From positions 3,649,501 through 3,713,500 of the forward strand of contig NZ_CP157875.1 in assembly GCF_040215105.1 (NCBI RefSeq): DNA of 64,000 nt. Direction: 5' to 3'. This DNA comes from Aeromonas veronii (GTDB taxonomy: Bacteria; Pseudomonadota; Gammaproteobacteria; Enterobacterales; Aeromonadaceae). The notes beneath the pieces were generated by a model. It was given only the letters and a program-made list of their open reading frames with translations. It was not told the DNA's origin and made no database searches. Both the position numbers and the translations under genes were made by a program. This document shows, piece after piece, positions 8,948-17,982 of this stretch; within the stretch, counting starts at the first letter, position 1; every line of letters begins with the position of its first letter.

Positions 8948-8966
8948 CCAGGGTGCGGTAGCTATG
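8948..8966 (+). promoter_or_regulatory. JUMPstart/ops element (RfaH recruitment site)
   Basis: CCAGGGTGCGGTAGCTATG closely matches the 3' end of the JUMPstart sequence (CCAGGGGCGGTAGCGTG). The ops core GCGGTAGC is intact, including the GC-GGTA-GC mini-hairpin that pauses RNA polymerase and recruits RfaH. It is on the same strand as the downstream six-gene polysaccharide operon and lies in its leader, where ops works. RfaH is an antiterminator for long surface-polysaccharide operons. The match is seen; function in this organism is inference. Confidence 0.8.
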
Positions 8967-9974
8967 AATTTATAGAGATAATTATCAATTGATGCTGCTT
9001 CCTGCTCAGACCTCTGTCTATTTTACACCACTTTAATTGATGGCTTTCTCAATATTTTTTCCCGTCCCTTCTTGAACATGCTGTCAGAATGACTCCCTCG
9101 ATGATTCAATGATGCCCCAGATGTACCCGTTGGATTTGATTGTTGTGTTCCACGTGGCGATCCAATCCACCAATTCATACTAGGTAACCTTCCATTAGGA
9201 GCGTTTTTTCAGCTAACAAGGCACTATTCCTTTCAGATGTTGGAACAGTTCGTATAGGTGATGGCCTGTTCAGAGGAGTGCAGAGTTTGCAGGTGAAATC
9301 TCCAATAGAATCTATAGCCCTGCAACTCTTAAGCATTGAATGGCTGTAATACCGCTGTTCGGTTTATTAGGTACATGAATTGAGAAGGTCAGTAACTTGT
9401 TCGTGCGGTTCCGTTCTTTAGCATGGTGCGTCTACAGTTCTGTTTTGGTTATCGATACATAGCCCTTTGAGCCTGAACGCCTCACGAAGAACATCAATCG
9501 CTACCAGTCATCACTGTAGTCGCTAGCTATCTAACGCTCTCTTAATTCCGTGCTGAAACATTCAAATGGATCATTTATCTCATTCGTCTGCTTCTAATGG
9601 ACTTTCTAAAAACGCAATGAATTGGCCGAGCTTGGAGCGCAACTCGTGGCGCAGCCATATTCTTCCACTAACACAGCAGCGGCATTGACGCTGGTGCCAT
9701 GCAAAGCTAAACCGGTAGACTGAAAGTAGGCTTGGTGAAACAGCAATCATTGTCTGTTTTAAATAGAACTAATGAGTCGTTAGTGTTTTTATGATAGCAG
9801 TTTTTAGCTGCATGAATTCTATATAAAAACTATCAGCACAACTGACATTCATAATGGCACCATTGGAATGTCTTCCAACATATTAAAACCGCACTATTTT
9901 ATATAACAAATCCAAATAAGACTGAATAACTTTAACTTTTATCGCTATAAAACATTTATCAAGGCTTTCTTTAA

Positions 9975-12593
9975 ATGAAATTTATACTAATCCCCTGGAT
10001 GATCTCAGCAGTGACGCTGAGCGCTATCGCTGCACCAGATATCAGCCCGCAAATGATGGAACAGTTCAAGCGACTGCCCGCGGATCAGCAGCAAGCTCTG
10101 GCAAAGAAATACGGTATTTCTGTCGACCAGTTCCAGAATGCCAGCGCCATGACTCTTGTCACCCCGTCAACACCGGTGGCGGCGCCACGGGAAGTTGACT
10201 ATAGCCAGGTATCCCAACGCCCGCTGATTGCAGGGGTGGCCCAGCCAGGGGAACTCCAACCATTTGGTTACAATGTGTTCGCTGGAGAACCCATCCTCGA
10301 TGCTCCTGTGACCGACATGCCCGTTTCTGATGACTATGTCCTTGGACCAGGTGATGAAATCCACGTGCAGCTTTATGGCAAGGAGAATGCAGTTTATGAT
10401 TTGAGCATCGGTCGTGAAGGATATATCGACTTTCCCAGCCTGGGTCCTATTTCAGCCAGTGGATTGACTTTCCAACAATTCAGAAGCGACCTTGAAGTCC
10501 GGATCAAGGAGCAGATGATAGGCGTCAATTCCTTCATCAGCTTTGGTTCCATGCGTACCATGCAGGTATTTGTGATGGGGGATGCTTATCGTCCCGGTGC
10601 TTACAACGTCAGTGGCATGGCGACCGTCACCCAGGTCTTGCAGGCGGCGGGTGGTATCGATACCGTCGGCTCCCTGCGCAAGCTCCAGGTCAAGCGGGCC
10701 GGGCAAAAAGTCATCGATGTGGATCTGTACAAGATGCTGGTCTGGGGAGATACCAGCCAGGATATTCGTCTGCAGGCGGGGGATACCGTCTTCGTCCCTG
10801 CCAAAGGCAGTGAAGTGTCCATCAGCGGGCTGGTCAAGCGCCCCGCCATCTACGAATTGAGAAATTCGGCGCCGCTTGCAGACGTGCTCACCTTAGCCGG
10901 TGGCGTAAAGGCCTCCGCCTTGCAGGAGATTTCGGTAGAACGTCATACAGACACCGGCCTGAAGGTATTCAACCTGACGCTGGCCAATGCCCATGACCGT
11001 CTGTTCAGCATCCGGGACGGCGACAAGATTTCGGTCAAACCGAGTAGCACCGAATACAGTCAAGCTATCGTCGTCAAAGGGGCTGTGGTCCGTGATGGCG
11101 TCTACAGTTACACCCCAGGTACCCGCATCAGCAACATACTCAAAAGTATTCAGCGGGACCTTATCTCCGCAACAGATCTGAGTTATGCCCTGGTCGTTCG
11201 GGAAGTAGACTCCCAGCGCAATATCAATGTGCTTCAGTTCAACCTGGGTAATGCATTGCAGCATCCAGGCAGTAAGGACGATGTGGTACTCCAGGCCAGG
11301 GATCAGGTACTCGTGTTCCGTAATGATGCCACTGACCGCCTCAGAGAGGTGGCTGCGACCTCGACGAGAGTGACGGATCTCAAGGCTAAATCACGAGAGC
11401 TGAACAATGCCGCCATGATGAGGACCGATGTATCCACCGGGGCCGATGTCAAAAATGACGAACTCAACGGCGACAACCAACTCAAGCTTTCCTCCCTGTC
11501 CGACAAGACGGCCACAGATGCTGTGGTGGCGGATTCGCGCCAAACACTTCTGGCTCCCGTTATAGAGCGCTTGAAGGCGCAGTCCACCCTGGGCCAGCCG
11601 GTGAAGATCATGGAAATACGTGGCGAAGTGAAATACCCGGGCCTCTATCCACTGACCGATAATAGCCGTATGTCCGACGCAATCCTTGCTGCCGGTGGTT
11701 TTAATGAGCAAGCCAACGTTGTCGAACTGTCCCGCGTCAATGAACGAGGCGACAGTATCCTGGTACAAAACGAACGATTATCTCTAGACACAGCCAATAG
11801 CCCGTATGGTTCACCGCTGCTGCAGTCCAAGGACAACATCAACGTCCTGCCCCACCCCCAATGGCGAGAAGAAGCAACCGTCCAGGTCTTCGGTGAAGTG
11901 AAATTCCCGGGTACTTACACTGTACGCCGAGGGGAGAGCCTGCACGATCTGATTGAGCGCGTGGGAGGCATCACGACCTACGCCAATCCCAACGGAGCCA
12001 TCTTCGCCCGCAAGGCTTTGCGCAAGCAGGAAGAAGAGCGGCTGGTGATGCTGCGTGATGAACTTCGTCAAGAGATCTCGACCATGACGTTGCGCAGACA
12101 AAGCACCATTGCCAACTACAGCAGCTCTCCAGCCGAAGCCATGACTGTGGTCAACCAACTGGAGAACAGCAAGGCCATCGGACGCATGACCATCGACATG
12201 CCGGCCCTACTGGCTGGAGAGAAACAGTCGGACATCTTGCTGGAAGATGGCGACAAGCTCTATATCCCGACCATGCAGAATGTGGTTTCCATCGCGGGCA
12301 TGGTGCAGTTCCCCTCTTCCCATATCTACAAAGAAGAAACCAGCATCAACGAGTACATCAGCCTGGCCGGTGGTACCAAGAAGCAAGCCGATACCGATCG
12401 CGTCTATGTCATCAAGGCCAACGGCAGTGTGATGCTGCCCAATGACAGCTGGTTTGGCGGGCGCAAGAGTCTGGAGCCGGGGGACACCATCATTGTGCCG
12501 GTGGATTCCGACTATCTGGACAACCTGAGCATCATGTCTTCGGCGACCCAGATCATGTATCAATTGGGCGTCGCCTGGTCCGCCATCAAATAA
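9975..12593 (+). CDS. SLBB-domain polysaccharide export outer-membrane protein (Wza/OtnA family)
   Basis: An 872-residue export protein beginning with a signal peptide (MKFILIPWMISAVTLSAIAA). The Wza-type polysaccharide export domain is at about 110-200 (YVLGPGDEIHVQLYGKE, then the FPSLGPISASGLT segment). Several SLBB-type beta-grasp repeats follow, recognisable by recurrent phrases such as VFVMGDAYRPGAYNV, VSISGLVKRPAIYEL, VQVFGEVKFPGTYTV and VSIAGMVQFPSS. This is about twice the length of E. coli Wza and resembles the longer OtnA/WbfF proteins of Vibrio capsule loci. It should form the outer-membrane/periplasmic conduit for capsule or O-antigen-like polymer. The ribosome-binding site is weak; the start was chosen for the signal peptide. 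First gene of the operon, 47 bases before the Wzz-like gene. Confidence 0.9.
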   Translation: MKFILIPWMISAVTLSAIAAPDISPQMMEQFKRLPADQQQALAKKYGISVDQFQNASAMTLVTPSTPVAAPREVDYSQVSQRPLIAGVAQPGELQPFGYNVFAGEPILDAPVTDMPVSDDYVLGPGDEIHVQLYGKENAVYDLSIGREGYIDFPSLGPISASGLTFQQFRSDLEVRIKEQMIGVNSFISFGSMRTMQVFVMGDAYRPGAYNVSGMATVTQVLQAAGGIDTVGSLRKLQVKRAGQKVIDVDLYKMLVWGDTSQDIRLQAGDTVFVPAKGSEVSISGLVKRPAIYELRNSAPLADVLTLAGGVKASALQEISVERHTDTGLKVFNLTLANAHDRLFSIRDGDKISVKPSSTEYSQAIVVKGAVVRDGVYSYTPGTRISNILKSIQRDLISATDLSYALVVREVDSQRNINVLQFNLGNALQHPGSKDDVVLQARDQVLVFRNDATDRLREVAATSTRVTDLKAKSRELNNAAMMRTDVSTGADVKNDELNGDNQLKLSSLSDKTATDAVVADSRQTLLAPVIERLKAQSTLGQPVKIMEIRGEVKYPGLYPLTDNSRMSDAILAAGGFNEQANVVELSRVNERGDSILVQNERLSLDTANSPYGSPLLQSKDNINVLPHPQWREEATVQVFGEVKFPGTYTVRRGESLHDLIERVGGITTYANPNGAIFARKALRKQEEERLVMLRDELRQEISTMTLRRQSTIANYSSSPAEAMTVVNQLENSKAIGRMTIDMPALLAGEKQSDILLEDGDKLYIPTMQNVVSIAGMVQFPSSHIYKEETSINEYISLAGGTKKQADTDRVYVIKANGSVMLPNDSWFGGRKSLEPGDTIIVPVDSDYLDNLSIMSSATQIMYQLGVAWSAIK

Positions 12594-12640
12594 CGCGCTG
12601 GACGCGTCCTGTCATATTCCATAGGACTCATCAAATCATC

Positions 12641-13600
12641 ATGGAAGCACAAAAAGCGAACGTCATTCCCTTGCCGAGGGATCTTGCTCCGGTAAGCGAT
12701 GAAATCGATCTGCGTGAACTGGTTATAGCTTTGTGGCACGGCAAGTGGTGGCTCTTTGCCACAACCCTGATTGCCAGCTGCCTAGCTGTAGCATTCGCAC
12801 TGTGGAGCCCCAACATCTATCGTGCCGAAGCGCTCCTGACGCCCTCTCTTGAGCAACAAGGTGGCGGACTCTCTGCGCTGGCCTCCCGCTTCGGTGGTCT
12901 GGCTAGCCTGGCAGGTGTCGATCTTGGCGATAAAGGTGGAGATAAAGCATCTATAGCAATCGAAGTAGGCAAATCAAGGTTATTTCTTGGTGATTTCATT
13001 CGCCGTCACCAGCTGGCTGTCCCCCTGATAGCAGTCACCGGCATGGATAAAACCACGGGGGAGCTGCTCATCGACCCCGAGGTCTACGACACCCAGGCCC
13101 AAAAGTGGGTCCGCGAGATGCCGCCCGGCAGGTCTCCCGAGCCGACAGACTGGGAACTCATCAAAGCTTTCAGGAGTTTGGTCAATCTCAACAGCGATCC
13201 CAAAACCGGGCTACTGACCGTCAGTGTCGACTTCTATTCCCCACAACTGGCAAAACAGTGGGTGGACTGGTTGATCGACGATCTCAACAGCACCATGAAA
13301 CAGCGGGATCAGGAGGAGTCAAAACGCAATATCGCCTATTTGACCGAACAACTCTCCAAGACTTCCGTTGCCGATATGCAGAAAGTATTTTATCAACTGA
13401 TAGAAGAACAGACCAAGACCTTGATGCTCGCCGAAGTCAATCAGGAATATGTTTTTAAAGTGCTTGACCCTGCCGTTGTCGCTGAAGAGAAAATAAAGCC
13501 AAAACGTGCACTCATCGTCGTATTGGGTGCCCTCTTGGGGGGCATGCTGGGGGTGATGATAATTTTGGTTAGATTTGCATTTCGTCATGACAAAAAATAA
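12641..13600 (+). CDS. Wzz/chain-length determinant family protein
   Basis: A 319-residue polysaccharide co-polymerase. The N-terminal cytoplasmic segment (EIDLRELVIALWHGKWW) leads into a first transmembrane helix at about 35-55. A periplasmic domain follows with a Gly-rich early segment (GGGLSALASRFGGLASLAG) and a coiled-coil-like stretch near 210-255. The second transmembrane helix is close to the C-terminus (ALIVVLGALLGGMLGVMII). The usual proline before TM2 is seen in KPKRA. There is no Wzc-type tyrosine kinase domain. It probably sets polymer length and couples to the Wza-like protein upstream. Confidence 0.88.
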   Translation: MEAQKANVIPLPRDLAPVSDEIDLRELVIALWHGKWWLFATTLIASCLAVAFALWSPNIYRAEALLTPSLEQQGGGLSALASRFGGLASLAGVDLGDKGGDKASIAIEVGKSRLFLGDFIRRHQLAVPLIAVTGMDKTTGELLIDPEVYDTQAQKWVREMPPGRSPEPTDWELIKAFRSLVNLNSDPKTGLLTVSVDFYSPQLAKQWVDWLIDDLNSTMKQRDQEESKRNIAYLTEQLSKTSVADMQKVFYQLIEEQTKTLMLAEVNQEYVFKVLDPAVVAEEKIKPKRALIVVLGALLGGMLGVMIILVRFAFRHDKK

Positions 13601-13687
13601 TGGATGCAAATTTACCAGAAGATGATGGCTTGCCATCATGATAGAGTAAGACAATTGTCTATTATTCTTATTTTATAAGGGAAATAT

Positions 13688-13957
13688 ATGCAAAAGAGTG
13701 TTTTGATTATGACTGCACTGCTGGCCCTGTCCAGCCCGGCCATGGCTGCAGAAGCAGTCGCAGCTGGCGCTGGCGCCAGCACTGGTGGCGCTGCTGCCGG
13801 TGCCGGTGCTGCTAGCGCTGCTGCTGTCGGTGGCATCACCGCTGGTGCCCTGGCCGTTGGCGTAGCCACTGCTGCTGCCATCGGTGTTGCCGTTGCCGTT
13901 GCCAGCAGCAACAACGACAACGACAACCCCTCGACTGTGACCAGCACAGCTCGTTGA
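13688..13957 (+). CDS. Small Ala/Gly-rich secreted protein, GfcA/YjbE-like
   Basis: An 89-residue protein with a strong ribosome-binding site (AAGGGAAA), a signal peptide (cleavage likely after SSPAMAAE-like ALA-rich site near residue 20), then an Ala/Gly/Val-rich low-complexity stretch and a polar SSNNDNDN tail ending in a Thr/Ser-rich segment. This layout matches GfcA of E. coli group 4 capsule operons and YjbE of the yjbEFGH operon, whose molecular role is not known. It is the third gene of the operon and is followed at once by an intrinsic terminator, so its transcript may be made in excess over the genes beyond. Confidence 0.75.
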   Translation: MQKSVLIMTALLALSSPAMAAEAVAAGAGASTGGAAAGAGAASAAAVGGITAGALAVGVATAAAIGVAVAVASSNNDNDNPSTVTSTAR

Positions 13958-13968
13958 TATAATGAAAT

Positions 13969-13998
13969 AAAGACTGCCTCAGGGCAGTCTTTATTATT
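13969..13998 (+). terminator. Intrinsic terminator inside the polysaccharide operon
   Basis: The stem AAAGACTGCC / GGCAGTCTTT with loop TCAG runs into TTATTATT. It is placed 12 bases after the small protein stop and 25 bases before the lipoprotein gene. It should cut most transcripts unless RNA polymerase is in an RfaH-modified state. Confidence 0.8.
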
Positions 13999-14023
13999 CT
14001 TCTATTTATTCAGTGATGTTTTC

Positions 14024-14668
14024 ATGCTAATCAAGTGCATTCTTTTATTGCTATCAATGTTGTTGTTTGGCTGTGCAGACAGCAACGTTGATAGCTATCA
14101 ACAGCTCAAATATATCTTCACTGCAGATGATGAGATAACAATTACCCCGGAAGCCATCGAAAAGCTGCCCTATGCCAGTGCATTGCTCACCGTTGACGAC
14201 AGACCAACTGTATTGCTCGTGCTCGCCTTTGCCGAGGGGGATCGCCTCTCCTGGATCAGCAGCGACAGAGGCTTGATAGTGACCGAGCATGGTCGAATTA
14301 CCAAAACGCTCAAGCTGGATAATGATCTTCGCTACTTCGCCGCCACCATGCCGGATCCCTTGAGTCAGGCCGTCATTCCCGGCGATGCCCAATTCAGTTA
14401 TCTGGCCGAATGGGTGCAACTTCGCCACAGCGGAAGAAACCTCAACACCACCTTAAAACAGCTGGCCGATGAAAATCTGGATATAAATGGAAATATAATT
14501 CTAACCTCTCACTATGAAGAAACTGTGCAATCAATAAAAGATGACCAAGTGTGGACTAATTATTACTGGTTGGACAAAACATCCGGTGTGGTCAGAAAAA
14601 CTATTCAGAAGTTAGGCCCTGACAATAACACCATCGAAATGGTCTTTACCAAGCCCTATTTGCCATGA
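14024..14668 (+). CDS. YjbF/GfcB family lipoprotein
   Basis: A 214-residue lipoprotein: signal MLIKCILLLLSMLLFGC ends in a lipobox with Cys17, and the +2 residue is Ala. The mature part resembles the YjbF/GfcB family of exopolysaccharide and group 4 capsule operons. It is required for capsule or EPS secretion in E. coli, although the mechanism is unknown. No strong Shine-Dalgarno is seen, which with the terminator just upstream suggests low expression. Its TGA overlaps the ATG of the next gene by four bases (ATGA), implying translational coupling. Confidence 0.82.
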   Translation: MLIKCILLLLSMLLFGCADSNVDSYQQLKYIFTADDEITITPEAIEKLPYASALLTVDDRPTVLLVLAFAEGDRLSWISSDRGLIVTEHGRITKTLKLDNDLRYFAATMPDPLSQAVIPGDAQFSYLAEWVQLRHSGRNLNTTLKQLADENLDINGNIILTSHYEETVQSIKDDQVWTNYYWLDKTSGVVRKTIQKLGPDNNTIEMVFTKPYLP

Positions 14669-15414
14669 AAAAAATCATATTTTCACTCTTGATTGGCTAT
14701 ACGCCATGGCTTTATGCCGACAGCGTCACCCGGGTGATCATCGGCAATGCCAGCAAAACCACCATTTCCCTCTCCGATAGCCAGCGCCTGGAACAACTGT
14801 TGAATGCGCCCGGCTTGCCCGGTGACACCTACTGGCCTGCCGCCATCATCTCCTCCCCCGCCCAAGATAAGTCTGCACAGCAAGCCAAAGAACAGCTGCT
14901 CAGCGATCTGAAAGCCCTCCAGGTTCTCTGGATGAGAGCGCATCAGGGAGGTCTGGTTCAGGCCACCCAGCAACTGCTGCGCGAGCTGGATCAGCTCGAT
15001 GTGGCCGGCCGGATTGACATCAAGCTGGATCCGGATCTCAGCAGAGTGGAGCCTGCAAACGACCCTCGTCTGTCTGGCGACTATTCTCTCTATCTCTCTC
15101 GCAGGCCATCCAGCCTCTACCTGCTGGGATTGATCAACAGTCGCAGGTCCATGCCCCATGAACCAGCCAAGGGGCTGGCTGAATATTGGCAGGGCCACAG
15201 TCTGCTACCCGGCGCCAACCCTGGAGAGGTCTATCTCATTCAGCCGGATGGCCGCGTCCAGTTGTCCCCCGTCGCGGTGTGGAACGAATACCATATCGAG
15301 CCCATGCCGGGTGCAACATTATTTGCCGGCTTCGACCCTGAGCTGCTTCCTGCCAAATTCAAAAACATCAATCTCCGTATTGCCGACATGATTGCTAATC
15401 GGATACCCGAGTAA
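14665..15414 (+). CDS. Capsule biosynthesis GfcC/YjbG family protein
   Basis: A 249-residue periplasmic protein with a signal peptide (MKKIIFSLLIGYTPWLYA). The body matches the GfcC family: an N-terminal SLBB-like (ubiquitin-fold) part with LLNAPGLPGDTYWPAAII, a helical segment, and a C-terminal segment including YLIQPDGRVQ. GfcC of E. coli is a soluble periplasmic protein needed for group 4 capsule. The start overlaps the upstream lipoprotein gene, and the stop overlaps the next start (TAATG). Confidence 0.82.
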   Translation: MKKIIFSLLIGYTPWLYADSVTRVIIGNASKTTISLSDSQRLEQLLNAPGLPGDTYWPAAIISSPAQDKSAQQAKEQLLSDLKALQVLWMRAHQGGLVQATQQLLRELDQLDVAGRIDIKLDPDLSRVEPANDPRLSGDYSLYLSRRPSSLYLLGLINSRRSMPHEPAKGLAEYWQGHSLLPGANPGEVYLIQPDGRVQLSPVAVWNEYHIEPMPGATLFAGFDPELLPAKFKNINLRIADMIANRIPE

Positions 15415-17501
15415 TGCTGACCAGAATCGCCACTCTCTCGCTGCTTGTCTCACCCTTCGCGTTTGCCAACACGGACAGCTTCTCGCCAACTTTCCCCACC
15501 CAGAGTGATTTTGGTGGCGTAGGTCTGCTCCAGATGCCGACGGCACGCATGGCGCCCGAAGGCGAGTTTTCATTCAACTACATGGATGACCAGGAATACC
15601 GGCGCTGGTCCATCTCCATGCAGCCATTCGCCTGGCTGGAGGCCACCCTGAGATACACCGACATTCGCACCCGGCTCTATAGCAATGACGAGAATTTCAG
15701 CGGGGATCAGACCTACAAGGACAAGGGACTGGATGTCAAAGCCAGGCTATGGGATGAGTCCACCTGGCGCCCACAGGTCTCTGTGGGACTGCGCGATGTG
15801 ATGGGGACCGGGCTCTTTGACAGCGAATACATCGTCGCCAGCAAACGCTACAAGAACCTTGATTTCACCCTGGGAATGGCGTGGGGAAACATGGGTCAGA
15901 GCGGCAACATCAAGAATCCCTTCTGTGAAGTCCGTGAAGGCTGGTGTCAGCGTGATGACGGCTTCTCGGGCAGCGGCGGCAAGTTTGAATTCGGCAGCCT
16001 GTTCCATGGCCCGGCGGCCCTCTATGGAGGGATAGAGTACCAGACCCCCTGGCAGCCCCTCAGGCTCAAGCTCGAATACGAGGGCAACGACTACAGTCAC
16101 GAGTCGGCGGGGGCCATCGTTCAGAGCACCCCCATCAATGCGGGCATCGTCTACCAGCCCTACGATGTGTTCGACATGCACCTCAGCTATCAGCGCGGCA
16201 ATACCCTGATGTGGGGGGTGACATGGCATACCAACTTCAACGATTCCTCTCTGTCGCTGCCCAAGGTCATGGATCCCCCCGTTCCTGCCTATCAGACCAG
16301 CCAGGTCGACTCCCTGGAGCAGGTCGACTGGTCGACGCTCTCTTCCCAGCTAGCCAGCAATGGGGGCTGGCAACAGGCCTCACTCTACAGTGATAAGGAG
16401 ACCCTGACGCTGGAAGCAGAGCAGACCCGATACAGGGATCAGGCCCAGAGCGAGCAGCGAGCCACCCTGCTGGCCGTCAATGCCCTGCCTTCCACGGTGA
16501 AAGAGCTGCGCATCATCGAGCAGAAGCAGGGAATGCCCCTGCAGGAGAGCCGAGTCGATCTCGACTCCGTGCGTCGTGCCAACAGCGATCTCCCTCTAGG
16601 CCAGACACAAGAGATCGAGGTCAGCCGCCAGCCACCGGCCCCCGTCGAAGGAACTCGGCGCCATGGGGCCGAACCCCGCTCATGGGATTTCAAGATTGTG
16701 CCCAAGCTGAGTCAGTCCATCGGGGGAGCCGAAAGTTTCTACATGTACCAGCTCGGGTTGAATGCCAACACCGACTGGCACATGACCGAGCACGACTGGG
16801 TGAGCAGCACAGTATTCTTAAACCTCGTCAACAACTATGACAAGTTCAATTACACCGAGCCGCCGCCCGATGGAGAGGCCCTTCCCCGGGTCCGAACCTG
16901 GGTGCGGGAGTACGTCACATCGTCGGATGTGCTGCTCAACAACCTGCAGCTCACCCACATGGACAAGTATGGTGAGGCTTGGTACGCCCAGGCTTATGGC
17001 GGTTATCTGGAGATGATGTACGCCGGGGTGGGTGGAGAAGCCTTGTATCGTCCCTTCAACCAGTCTTGGGCCATAGGGGCGGACGTCAACCTGGTGAGGC
17101 AACGGGATTGGGAAAACACCCTCCAGCTTGCAGATTACCAAGTGGCTACGGGCCATGTTACCACCTATTGGCAACCAGAGTTTCTGGACAAGGTAACCGC
17201 CCAGATCTCGGTGGGTCGCTACCTCGCGGGGGACTATGGCGCTACTTTCAACTTCGCCAAAACATTTGATTCAGGGGTCAGCGCCGGTTTCTTTGCCACC
17301 TTCACCAATGTGTCGGCAGAGGAGTACGGCGAAGGTAGCTTTACCAAGGGCCTCTACATCACCATCCCATTCGACCTGATGATGTTCAAGTCCACCATCG
17401 ACAGCGCCAACATCAGCTGGGTTCCCCTGACCCGGGACGGCGGCCAGATGTTGTCGAGGAAGTTCGGCCTCTACGACCAGACCAGCGTGGCCTCATTCTG
17501 A
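15414..17501 (+). CDS. YjbH/GfcD family outer-membrane exopolysaccharide protein
   Basis: A 695-residue last gene of the operon, with an N-terminal signal peptide ending near FAFANTDS. The first part (GGVGLLQMPTARMAPEGEFSF segment, 30-50) and the long C-terminal half rich in alternating aromatic/polar strands fit the predicted beta-barrel outer-membrane YjbH/GfcD/WbfB family. The protein ends in Phe, as outer-membrane barrels usually do. It probably assists passage or surface assembly of the polymer exported by the Wza-like protein. It is translationally coupled to gfcC-like and followed by a terminator. Confidence 0.85.
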   Translation: MLTRIATLSLLVSPFAFANTDSFSPTFPTQSDFGGVGLLQMPTARMAPEGEFSFNYMDDQEYRRWSISMQPFAWLEATLRYTDIRTRLYSNDENFSGDQTYKDKGLDVKARLWDESTWRPQVSVGLRDVMGTGLFDSEYIVASKRYKNLDFTLGMAWGNMGQSGNIKNPFCEVREGWCQRDDGFSGSGGKFEFGSLFHGPAALYGGIEYQTPWQPLRLKLEYEGNDYSHESAGAIVQSTPINAGIVYQPYDVFDMHLSYQRGNTLMWGVTWHTNFNDSSLSLPKVMDPPVPAYQTSQVDSLEQVDWSTLSSQLASNGGWQQASLYSDKETLTLEAEQTRYRDQAQSEQRATLLAVNALPSTVKELRIIEQKQGMPLQESRVDLDSVRRANSDLPLGQTQEIEVSRQPPAPVEGTRRHGAEPRSWDFKIVPKLSQSIGGAESFYMYQLGLNANTDWHMTEHDWVSSTVFLNLVNNYDKFNYTEPPPDGEALPRVRTWVREYVTSSDVLLNNLQLTHMDKYGEAWYAQAYGGYLEMMYAGVGGEALYRPFNQSWAIGADVNLVRQRDWENTLQLADYQVATGHVTTYWQPEFLDKVTAQISVGRYLAGDYGATFNFAKTFDSGVSAGFFATFTNVSAEEYGEGSFTKGLYITIPFDLMMFKSTIDSANISWVPLTRDGGQMLSRKFGLYDQTSVASF

Positions 17502-17527
17502 TCTAAATAGGTACTGTCCTTCGGATA

Positions 17528-17558
17528 AAAAGCACCTTCATTGAAGGTGCTTTTTTTA
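17528..17558 (+). terminator. Terminator of the polysaccharide operon
   Basis: The stem AAAGCACCTTCA / TGAAGGTGCTTT is followed by seven T, 26 bases after the last stop codon. Confidence 0.9.
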
Positions 17559-17615
17559 TTTCCGGTTTATACATATGTCGTTCGATTTATCTCCCCTTTC
17601 TTCGCTCCAGTTCCC

Positions 17616-17825
17616 TCAGCGCTCCATGATTTGCGTCACGTCGTCTTTCTTGATCAGCATCTCCCGGCCCTCTTCGTCGTAGTAGCGGTACATGCCGGTG
17701 CTGTCATCCAGCTTGGGTTTGCTGTCGGTGGCTATCATGCGTCCGTCCTTGGTGCTCATGATGTATTGGGAGCTGCACCCCGCCAGGGCCAGCGTGCACA
17801 CCAGGATCGTCATCAGTCGTTTCAT
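17616..17825 (-). CDS. Small YgdI/YgdR-family lipoprotein
   Basis: A 69-residue lipoprotein. The start at 17825 (MKRLMTILVCTLALAGC) gives a complete lipobox with Cys17; the open frame extends upstream without signal features. The mature part contains the DUF903-type core SSQYIMSTKDGRMI and YRYYDEEGREMLIKKDDV, a small SH3-like fold found in enterobacterial YgdI and YgdR. The location is probably the outer membrane (+2 is Ser). No function is established for the family. It is a single gene with a ribosome-binding site GAGG-like 5' of the start. Confidence 0.85.
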   Translation of the reverse strand: MKRLMTILVCTLALAGCSSQYIMSTKDGRMIATDSKPKLDDSTGMYRYYDEEGREMLIKKDDVTQIMER

Positions 17826-17982
17826 CTTCGCCTCTTCTCCCTCGCCATCCTCGGAACGAGGATGCTGCTTGAAGCCTAGCTCAGTCATGCCCTCCCGAAT
17901 AAGCTCACCATGTTCATCGGAAATACCTGTTTACTTCACTGTTCAGCATCTTAAAAACAGCACAAAAGACACGTAAAAACAA

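Larger units (their letters stand above)
8227..9974 (+). other. AT-rich non-coding leader region of the polysaccharide export operon
   Basis: About 1.75 kb without any convincing gene on either strand. From about 8280 to 8880 base composition is strikingly AT-rich compared with the neighbouring genes, which suggests H-NS-type silencing or horizontal acquisition. A candidate promoter lies at 8794-8821, a small hairpin (GCGAC / GTCGC) at 8893-8909 and an ops/JUMPstart element at 8948-8966. The remaining 1 kb up to the first gene is less AT-rich, full of stop codons in all frames and shows no protein remnant I recognise. I read it as a long untranslated leader. Confidence 0.6.

Noticed and set aside
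9540..9730. Possible transposase remnant in the leader region
   Set aside because: Short readable stretches resembled nothing I know, with stop codons in every frame and no inverted repeats.
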